The translations under genes and the position numbers were made by a program. From the NCBI RefSeq assembly GCF_000378485.1, contig NZ_KB899969.1:186001-250000 (forward strand): DNA of 64,000 nt. The letters run 5' to 3'. How positions within the stretch are numbered: the first letter of the stretch is position 1; every line of letters begins with the position of its first letter. Below, piece by piece: positions 55,100 to 61,951 of this stretch. Below the pieces are notes generated by a model. That model saw nothing but the letters and a program-made list of their open reading frames with translations. It had not been told where the DNA came from and ran no database searches. Source of the DNA: Flavobacterium rivuli WB 3.3-2 = DSM 21788 (lineage in GTDB: Bacteria > Bacteroidota > Bacteroidia > Flavobacteriales > Flavobacteriaceae).

Positions 55100-55972
55100 A
55101 TGTCATTACACTTAACAGAAATTGAGCGCGTAAAATCTATATCTAAAAAAGATTTTTATAACAATTATGTAAAGAAACAAAAGCCGGTTGTAATAGAAAA
55201 ACTTACCGAAGACTGGCCCGCCTATACAAAGTGGAAGCTCGCTTACATAAAAAATATTGCCGGAGATAAAACCGTACCGCTGTATGACGACAGGCCTGTA
55301 TCTCATAAAGATGGTTTTAATGAGGCACACGCCACCATGAAAATGGCCGATTATATAGACCTCCTTGAGAGTAAACCCACAAACTACAGGATATTTTTAT
55401 ACAACCTTATGAAAGAGGTTCCTTCTCTTAAGGAAGATTTTCGCTGGCCGGATATAGGGCTAAGGCTGGTAAAGCAGCTGCCCATGTTATTTTTTGGCGG
55501 CGAAAATTCTAAAGTGTTTATTCACTACGACATAGATTTTAGTAATATCCTGCACTTTCATTTTAACGGTAAAAAACGCTGTGTGCTTTTTGCTCCTGAC
55601 CAGACACCCTATTTGTACAAAGTGCCTCATGCACTAATATCCCGCGAGGATATTGATTTTGATAATCCCGATATGCAAAAATGGCCGGCACTTAAACAGG
55701 CAAAGGGGCTTGTGGCAAACCTGGAGCATGGCGAAATGCTGTACATGCCCGAAGGTTACTGGCATTATATGAAGTACGTTACACCCGGATTTTCTATGAG
55801 CTTGCGTGCGTTTCCGCGCAGGCCGGTTAATTTGCTTAAGGCAGTTTACAATGTTACCATCATGCGTTATTTTGACAATGCCATGCGCCGTTTTAAAGGA
55901 CAGCAGTGGATAGATTACAAAAACCGGCAGGCGGTAGTGCGTACCCACAAAAACCTAAACCTACCCGTATAA
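55100..55972 (+). CDS. Cupin-like (JmjC/FIH type) 2-oxoglutarate-Fe(II) oxygenase
   Basis: 290 residues. N-terminal KKDFYNNYVKKQKPVVIEKL, the usual cupin_8 opening, then the iron ligands: HYD in FIHYDIDFSNILHFHFNGKK (about residue 141) and the distal His in MPEGYWHYMKYV (about 222). The lysine after FNGKKR should bind 2-oxoglutarate. FIH-type enzymes hydroxylate amino-acid side chains of proteins. Substrate unknown. Monocistronic. Confidence 0.92.
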   Translation: MSLHLTEIERVKSISKKDFYNNYVKKQKPVVIEKLTEDWPAYTKWKLAYIKNIAGDKTVPLYDDRPVSHKDGFNEAHATMKMADYIDLLESKPTNYRIFLYNLMKEVPSLKEDFRWPDIGLRLVKQLPMLFFGGENSKVFIHYDIDFSNILHFHFNGKKRCVLFAPDQTPYLYKVPHALISREDIDFDNPDMQKWPALKQAKGLVANLEHGEMLYMPEGYWHYMKYVTPGFSMSLRAFPRRPVNLLKAVYNVTIMRYFDNAMRRFKGQQWIDYKNRQAVVRTHKNLNLPV

Positions 55973-56000
55973 AGAGGTTAAGAAACATCATCATCAGGTT

Positions 56001-56561
56001 TTAATCAATACGATGTTCTGCGGCAACTTTCCATTCGGCACCATTATGTTGCAGCAGGTAAAAACCTGCAACTTCAAATTGGGCATTGTACTCCTTATCA
56101 CAATATACCTCTTTCCAGGCCTTATTAAATTCGTCGAAAGCTAAATCATGGTAGGCAATAGTCATGTGGGGAGCAAAATGGCGTTCATGGTAATGAAGTG
56201 GTATATTTGGATATAGAGTTTCAAAGCTATTTATAATCCGGGACTGCAACGCTTTTAGTTGCGGTGTAATTACAGGATGTACAAATACCACGGGGTTATT
56301 GGGATTTGGGAAAGCACCAAAATTATGTAGTTGTATAGCAAACGGCTCTTTAAGAACAGGTAATGATGCAAACCACTCCAAAACTTCTGTATGATGTGCA
56401 GCATCAATTTTAAAGGGAGCTTTAAGCGTTATATGCGGCATATTTTTAAGAGCTGCCTTACTGTTATAGTTATCTTTAAAATCAGTCCTGAATGCGGTAA
56501 CCTCATTAGTAATATCGATGGGGGGGATAATTGCTATAAAGTACAGGTTCTGTTGCGGCAT
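56001..56561 (-). CDS. 2H phosphoesterase / 2'-5' RNA ligase-like protein (second copy)
   Basis: 186 residues with two HxTx motifs: PHITLKAPF (His about 43) and PHMTIAYHDL (His about 131). Smaller and more compact than the gene at 32832; closer to the LigT/CpdP group. Cytosolic. The two are distant paralogues, not a duplication. Confidence 0.88.
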   Translation of the reverse strand: MPQQNLYFIAIIPPIDITNEVTAFRTDFKDNYNSKAALKNMPHITLKAPFKIDAAHHTEVLEWFASLPVLKEPFAIQLHNFGAFPNPNNPVVFVHPVITPQLKALQSRIINSFETLYPNIPLHYHERHFAPHMTIAYHDLAFDEFNKAWKEVYCDKEYNAQFEVAGFYLLQHNGAEWKVAAEHRID

Positions 56562-56597
56562 ACCATTTAGTTTTAAGGCAAGTATAATTTTGGGTGC

Positions 56598-56924
56598 TTA
56601 TTTAAGTACTATAATATGGTCATTCATAAGCCTGAAGCTATATTCCTGTTTCCTAAATAAACCCTGTACTGTTATCTTTACTTCTTTACCATCTTGCTGC
56701 TTAGGGAAAGCAATCCTGTTTGCAAGAGTCTTTTTATTATTTGCTGTAAACCAAAGCGCATTGCGAAACCGGTACTTAATTTCTACTTCGTTATCGTTGC
56801 CGGAAGCCGTTATAGCATAATCTATATATAGCATAGATATCTTTTTGCTTTTGCGCATCATTATTGTGCATATTCTTTTAAAAACGTGGTAATTAAAGTC
56901 GAATTTGTTTACTGAATTCTCCAT
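56598..56924 (-). CDS. Small hypothetical protein, paralogue of 57037-57375
   Basis: 108 residues, basic. Shares with its neighbour FDFNYHVFKRI / FKFNYRFLKRV, RKSKK / RKSKL, and a core EIKYRFRNALWFTANNKKTL / TIKYRFRNALWYTINGEKTF. No signal peptide or known family. Tandem duplicate in the same orientation, 112 nt apart. Confidence 0.75.
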   Translation of the reverse strand: MENSVNKFDFNYHVFKRICTIMMRKSKKISMLYIDYAITASGNDNEVEIKYRFRNALWFTANNKKTLANRIAFPKQQDGKEVKITVQGLFRKQEYSFRLMNDHIIVLK

Positions 56925-57036
56925 ATTCGTTATGCATTAAATAATTAAGGTAAGCCAAAGTAATTCTTATTTAAATATGAGGATGCTAAATATTTAGATT
57001 TTCGATATACTGCTTAAAGTAACTGTTAAACAGTTA

Positions 57037-57375
57037 TTAAGGTTTAGAGCGGATAACTTTTACAATATCTATATACTCAGGTTTTAGTAAAAGCATATAC
57101 GTACAGGTTTCATGAAGCCCATGTACAACTAAAGAAACCTCGCTTATATTTTTAGACAGCGCAAATACATTATCAAAAGTTTTTTCGCCATTTATGGTAT
57201 ACCATAAGGCATTTCTAAATCTGTATTTTATAGTCCTTCCTCCATTATTATTTAATGTAGAATCGGCATAATTCAGGTAGAGCTTTTTTATCAGTTTACT
57301 CTTTCTTGGGGCTACCATAATTACCCTTTTTAAAAAACGGTAATTAAATTTAAATTTGTAAAAAAAATCTGGCAT
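57037..57375 (-). CDS. Small hypothetical protein, paralogue of 56598-56924
   Basis: 112 residues from ATG 57375, chosen because it aligns with the start of the paralogue; an ATG 7 codons upstream is possible. Basic, with conserved KYRFRNALWYT. The C-terminal half (EVSLVVHGLHETCTYMLLLK) is strand-rich. Unknown function. Homology between the two genes is visible by eye only in the core. Confidence 0.75.
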   Translation of the reverse strand: MPDFFYKFKFNYRFLKRVIMVAPRKSKLIKKLYLNYADSTLNNNGGRTIKYRFRNALWYTINGEKTFDNVFALSKNISEVSLVVHGLHETCTYMLLLKPEYIDIVKVIRSKP

Positions 57376-57546
57376 AATAAGGATGCGTTTATACATTAAA
57401 AAAATTAAAGCATAAGTAAAATATTACAAAGTATTGGTTGGGAGCCGTGGCGAAATTAAGTGTTTTTAGTAGTTAAATCACGCATAATCTTGGCTTGTCT
57501 ATACTTTGTCTATACTTTTAAAGCCAGTAAACACGGGATTAAACCA

Positions 57547-57684
57547 TATTTTTGCCACAGCAAACCATTTACTCTTTATTCTTGAATAATTGTGGGATGT
57601 GTTTTTTTAGAATACACTATTTGTCGATTTTAGTGTGTTTATTTCTGGGGGCAATGCGGGCGTTTATACGCCCGCATTCTTTTT
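57547..57684 (+). ncRNA. Candidate small RNA or attenuated leader with intrinsic terminator
   Basis: A -7 box TATTTTTG (57547-57554) is followed by about 125 nt with no ORF. This contains a 9-bp hairpin aatacacta/tagtgtgtt near 57611-57640 and ends in a perfect 10-bp hairpin aatgcgggcg (57653-57662) / cgcccgcatt (57669-57678) plus CTTTTT. No plus-strand gene precedes it, so the terminator has nothing else to serve. The AsmA-like gene starts 65 nt downstream; if transcription reads through, this would be an attenuator. Confidence 0.5.
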
Positions 57685-57748
57685 ATATATATATAGTGTA
57701 AAAGTGCCTGTTTAATTTAACAAAGAATATAGTCTTTTCCGTAAGGCA

Positions 57749-60268
57749 ATGGTTAAATTAGATGTCCGCGCCTTATGCAGCTATATGAACAAAAACTACA
57801 CTTCCCTAAAAAATTTCTGGTCGCAAAAATTATCCCGTTGGGCACGCATTATCCTGCGTGGTTTCGGCGTATTAATCCTCCTTATTATTTTGCTGTTTAC
57901 AGGAATTGCATGGTACATTAATACCCATAAAAAAGAAGTTCTCGCCACATTAACCTCACAGCTTAACGATGGTCTTGCCGGCACGCTTAACATAGGTGAT
58001 ATAGAGCCCACATTTTTAAGCGGTTTCCCAAATGTGGCACTAAGGCTGGAAAATGTTGTATTGCGCGACAGCCTCTATACAAACCATAAACGAACAATGC
58101 TCACGGCAGGGCAGGCAGATGTGTCTATTAATGTTATGGCACTGCTGCGCGGTACTGTTGTAATAAAAAAAATTGCGATTAGCGATGCCATTATAGATTT
58201 GTATACCGATGCTAATGGCTATAGTAATACCTCTATATTTAGAAAAAAACCAAAAAAAGAAAAAACAGAAAAAGGCGATGGGACTTTTCCTAAGCTTAAA
58301 AAATTAACGCTGGATGATGTAACGTTTATTGCCGATAACCGCAAGACCAGCAAGCTATATAAATTTACTATAAACAACCTTAAAGCCGCTGTCGACTACA
58401 ATTTTTCGGGTTGGGAGGCCGATGTTTCTATAGAGGCTAAAGCGCATAGTATGGCTTTTAATACTGCCCGTGGCAGTTTTATAAAAGATAAAGGTCTTGA
58501 TGGCGGTTTTGATGTGGTGTACGATGAAGATAAAGAAACAATAGTGTTTAATAAAAAACGGCTGTACATAGGTGGAGAACGTTTTGATATTGCGGCGAAC
58601 ATTGGCGTAGGAGAATCGGGTAAGTTTTCTATAAATATAGAAAATGAAAATATTTTATGGAAAAATGCCGCTAACTTGCTTTCGCCTAACATTACCAGTA
58701 AGCTAATGATGTTTAACCTTAGCGAACCTATTGCGGTAAAATGCGATATCGTGGGCGATTTTAATGCACAGGGCGATCCGCTTATAAGGGTTAATGCTAC
58801 TGTAAAAGACAATGTGCTTACCACTCCCGGCGGCGATGTGGCAAACTGTAACTTTTTTGGGGTATTCACGAACAACAATATTCCGGAGAAAGGTTTTAAC
58901 GACGCTAATTCGGCCATAAAGCTGTTTAACTTTAACGGCACTTATGCCAACCTGCCTTTTGTAATGAAAAAGGCTTTTATTCTTAACCTCGAAAAACCTA
59001 TCGCTACCGGCGATTTTTCGTCGCAGTTTGATATGCCAAGACTAAGCGGCCTGGTAGATGAAGATTTATTGAAGTTTACAAAAGGTACTGCCACCGTAAA
59101 AGTAAACTTTAAGGCTGATATTGTTAACTATAAAATTAATAAGCCCATACTTAGCGGCCTTATAAACGTTAAGAATGCCGATGTAAGCTATATACCCCGC
59201 AAGCTGGAATTTAAAGATGTAAGCGTAGCCCTTAATTTCAGTAATGAAAACCTTTATATAAGTGAGATCATTTTAAAAACCGGCAAGAGTATTGTAAATA
59301 TGGAAGGTAGTATTAAAAACTTCCTAAACCTGTATTATACCGCCCCGGAAAAAATGGTACTGGAGTGGAATATGTACAGTCCGCAGTTGCACTTAGGCGA
59401 GTTTATGGGCTTTTTAGGCACGCGTAAAAAAACACAGGCTGCTATTAAAAAGAGCCGTAAAGGGAATTATACTGATGACCTTAACGAACTGTTTGAGAAA
59501 AGCAATGTAGACATGAAGCTTAAGGTGGATAAGCTTTATTATGACAATTTTTATGCTACTAATGCACATGCAAATGTACTGCTTACTGATAGCGGAAATA
59601 TACTTGTAAAAAATGCAGGTTTTAACCATGCCGGCGGCACGCTGCTTATAAATGGCAGTATGGCCCAGGGCAACCTTAATAAATATAAGCTGGATGCTAA
59701 TGTTACTAATGTAGACATTAGCACCTTTATGAAAGCCTTTGATAATTTTGGTATGGAAACCCTAACCTCTAAAAACCTTAAAGGGCTGTTTAGTACAAAA
59801 GCAAACCTTACAGGAAGCATTACAGATAGCGGCAAGCTTGTACCGCGTTCTATGTATGGTACTGTAAATTTCGACCTTAAGAGGGGCAGGCTGTACGATT
59901 TTGAGCCGGTGCGCAATGTGGGTAAATTTGCTTTTCCTTTCAGGGATATGAAAAACATAGAGTTTTACGACCTTAAAGGCAAGTTTGATGTACAGGGAGA
60001 ACGTGTTACCATACACCCTATGCAAATAAACTCCAGTGTACTTAATATGGATATAGAAGGTTTATACTCTTTTGGCAAGGGCACAAAAATTTATGTCGAT
60101 GTGCCGCTTCGAAATCCTAAAAAAGATAAAGACATTGAAGATAAAGAGGAACTTGCCAAACGCAGAAATCGGGGTATTGTAATACATCTTACTGCTGAAG
60201 ACGGCGAGGATGGTAAAGTAAAAGTAAAACTGGGCGGTAAGGATAAAGGCAAAAAAGAGAAGGAATAG
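57749..60268 (+). CDS. AsmA-like family protein
   Basis: 839 residues (827 if started at ATG 57785). An N-terminal membrane anchor (FGVLILLIILLFTGIAWYI) is followed by AsmA-type repeats: LNDGLAGTLNIGDIEPTFLS, GFPNVALRLENVVLRDS (the conserved N-terminal AsmA opening), long beta-rich domain, then LKLKVDKLYYDNFYATNAHA, GTLLINGSMAQGNLNKYKLD and VTIHPMQINSSVLNMDIEGL. The C-terminus is lysine-rich (DGKVKVKLGGKDKGKKEK). The family bridges inner and outer membrane for lipid transport or outer-membrane assembly. No operon partner. Confidence 0.92.
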   Translation: MVKLDVRALCSYMNKNYTSLKNFWSQKLSRWARIILRGFGVLILLIILLFTGIAWYINTHKKEVLATLTSQLNDGLAGTLNIGDIEPTFLSGFPNVALRLENVVLRDSLYTNHKRTMLTAGQADVSINVMALLRGTVVIKKIAISDAIIDLYTDANGYSNTSIFRKKPKKEKTEKGDGTFPKLKKLTLDDVTFIADNRKTSKLYKFTINNLKAAVDYNFSGWEADVSIEAKAHSMAFNTARGSFIKDKGLDGGFDVVYDEDKETIVFNKKRLYIGGERFDIAANIGVGESGKFSINIENENILWKNAANLLSPNITSKLMMFNLSEPIAVKCDIVGDFNAQGDPLIRVNATVKDNVLTTPGGDVANCNFFGVFTNNNIPEKGFNDANSAIKLFNFNGTYANLPFVMKKAFILNLEKPIATGDFSSQFDMPRLSGLVDEDLLKFTKGTATVKVNFKADIVNYKINKPILSGLINVKNADVSYIPRKLEFKDVSVALNFSNENLYISEIILKTGKSIVNMEGSIKNFLNLYYTAPEKMVLEWNMYSPQLHLGEFMGFLGTRKKTQAAIKKSRKGNYTDDLNELFEKSNVDMKLKVDKLYYDNFYATNAHANVLLTDSGNILVKNAGFNHAGGTLLINGSMAQGNLNKYKLDANVTNVDISTFMKAFDNFGMETLTSKNLKGLFSTKANLTGSITDSGKLVPRSMYGTVNFDLKRGRLYDFEPVRNVGKFAFPFRDMKNIEFYDLKGKFDVQGERVTIHPMQINSSVLNMDIEGLYSFGKGTKIYVDVPLRNPKKDKDIEDKEELAKRRNRGIVIHLTAEDGEDGKVKVKLGGKDKGKKEKE

Positions 60269-60320
60269 AAATTTTCGTCGATTTGTAATTGATAGCTGCC
60301 TGCAGCAAACACAAAAAAAA

Positions 60321-60368
60321 CTCCGGAGAAACGGCGGGTAAAAATGTGCCGCTCCTCCGGAGCTTTTT
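60321..60368. terminator. Terminator after the AsmA-like gene
   Basis: Outer stem ctccggag (60321-60328) with ctccggag (60355-60362), preceded by A8 and followed by T5, so it can act in both directions; inner cggc/gccg pairing adds to it. Confidence 0.85.
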
Positions 60369-60419
60369 GGATAATGCCAATATGTTTTGCTATATAAAAT
60401 TTGAATTTAGAATGTACAC

Positions 60420-60797
60420 CTATAAATTGTTTACAATTCTTGTAATTCCATTTTTAATTAATATTTCATTAAAATTGATCAGTAATCCCAATTTACAATT
60501 TGTTATTTTTAGGTATGTAAGTACTTGTTTGCCATAAACAGGTGCAATTTGCTCTACCGATTTAATTTCGAGGATAACTTTATCTTCAACTATTAAGTCA
60601 GCTCTAAATCCTACATCCATTTTAAGATCGTCCCACAACAATGGTAATGGCTTTTGCTTTTCAACGGTTAAACCTAATTTGGTTAATTCGTAAAATAAAA
60701 TAGTTTCATAAACAGTTTCTAAAAGGCCGGGACCAAGCTTAACATGCATTTTATAACATACGTCTACAATTATTTTAGAAAGTTCATTTTCGTTCAT
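60420..60797 (-). CDS. GxxExxY family protein (PD-(D/E)XK nuclease-like)
   Basis: 125 residues from ATG 60797 (MNENELSKIIVDVCYKMHVK). The name motif is GPGLLETVYE (about residues 22-31). The nuclease-like core is FRADLIVEDKVILEIKSVEQ: Asp then E-I-K (D-x-ExK) about 12 residues on. Small GxxExxY proteins are widespread in Bacteroidota; function not established, nuclease fold predicted. Here it starts 33 nt from the beginning of a 1.1-kb repeat array. The longer frame to 60842 runs into the repeat and is rejected. Confidence 0.9.
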   Translation of the reverse strand: MNENELSKIIVDVCYKMHVKLGPGLLETVYETILFYELTKLGLTVEKQKPLPLLWDDLKMDVGFRADLIVEDKVILEIKSVEQIAPVYGKQVLTYLKITNCKLGLLINFNEILIKNGITRIVNNL

Positions 60798-60830
60798 GAT
60801 AACTATTTTATCCTGTTTGGTATATAATAT

Positions 60831-61115
60831 TTTGTCACGCAAAGGCGCAGAGTCGCAAAGCTGTCTGTGTTTATATTGCCGTACACTCTACCCTTAATAA
60901 GTCGCGAAGCAAATTACTTCGTAATTTTTAAGAACGCACCCAGCTACACAGTTTCTAAAAAATGCTTTAGCATTTTAACCTTGCGCCTTATCTAAGCATG
61001 TTTGTATATTCAATATCCGGATACCTTTGCGCCTCTGCGTCTTTGCGCGACATTTAAACTTACTTCATAAAATCAATAGTTACTGTCTTATTCATACCAT
61101 TTCTAATAGGCATAT
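60831..61115. repeat. Repeat array unit 1 (type A)
   Basis: Begins tttgtcacgcaaaggcgcag. A type: its second half carries tctaagcatgtttgtatatt, aatatccggatacc and a ctttgcgcctctgcgtcttt end that is a partial inverse of the unit start. It closes with a 17-codon micro-ORF on the minus strand (61060-61113). Confidence 0.85.
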
Positions 61116-61409
61116 TTTGTCACGCAGTGCAGAGTCGCAAAGCTGTCAGTGTTTATATTGCCGTACACTCTACCCTTAATAAGTCGCAAAGCAAATTACT
61201 TCGTAATTTTTAAGAACGCACCCAGCTACACAGTTTCTAAAAAATGCTTTAGCATTTTTAACTTCGCCCCTTATAATACGACTAAATATTTATAACAATT
61301 TCTACAGACAGCTTTGCGACTCTGCGCCTTTGCGTGACAATTATTTGATAGACTTACTTAATAAAGTCAATAGTTGCTGTCTTATTCATACCATTTCTAA
61401 TAGGCATAT
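61116..61409. repeat. Repeat array unit 2 (type B)
   Basis: Starts tttgtcacgc with a short deletion. B type: second half has acaatttctacagacagctt and tgcgactctgcgcctttgcg, the inverse of the canonical unit start. Micro-ORF on the minus strand at 61354-61407. Confidence 0.85.
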
Positions 61410-61695
61410 TTTGTCACGCAAAGGCGCAGAGTCGCAAAGCTGTCTGTGATTATATTGCCGTACTACTCTATCCTTAATAAGTCGAGAAGCAAATTACTTC
61501 GTAATTTTTAAGAACGCACCCTGCTACACAGTTTCTAAAAAATGCTTTAGCATTTTAACCTTGCGCCTTATCTAAGCATGTTTGTGTATTCAATATCCGG
61601 ATACCTTTGCGCCTCTGCGTCTTTGCTCGACATTTAAACTTACTTCACAAAGTCAATAGTTACTGTCTTATTCATACCATTTCTAATAGGCATAT
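61410..61695. repeat. Repeat array unit 3 (type A)
   Basis: Near-identical to unit 1 over its whole length (few substitutions, e.g. gtttgtgtatt, ctttgctcga). 579 nt after unit 1. Micro-ORF on the minus strand at 61640-61693. Confidence 0.85.
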
Positions 61696-61951
61696 TTTGT
61701 CACGCAAAGGTGCAGAGGCGCAAAGCTGTCTGTGTTTATATTGCCGTACACTCTACCCTTAATAAGTCGCGAAGCAAATTACTTCGTAATTTTTAAGAAC
61801 GCGCCCAGCCACACAGTTTCTAAAAATGCTTTAGCATTTTAACTTCGCGCCTTATAACACGACTAATATTTATAACAATTTCTACAGACAGCTTTGCGAC
61901 TCTGCGCCTTTGCGTGACAATTATTTGATAGACTTACTTCACAAAATTAAC
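61696..61951. repeat. Repeat array unit 4 (type B), runs into the end of alaS
   Basis: Near-identical to unit 2 but ends early: after gatagacttacttcac the sequence enters the last codons of alaS, whose stop (61936-61934) takes the place of the micro-ORF stop. 580 nt after unit 2. Confidence 0.85.

Noticed and set aside
60831..61951. CRISPR array
   Set aside because: Repeat period is 285-294 nt with no short constant repeats and no variable spacers; no cas genes nearby.
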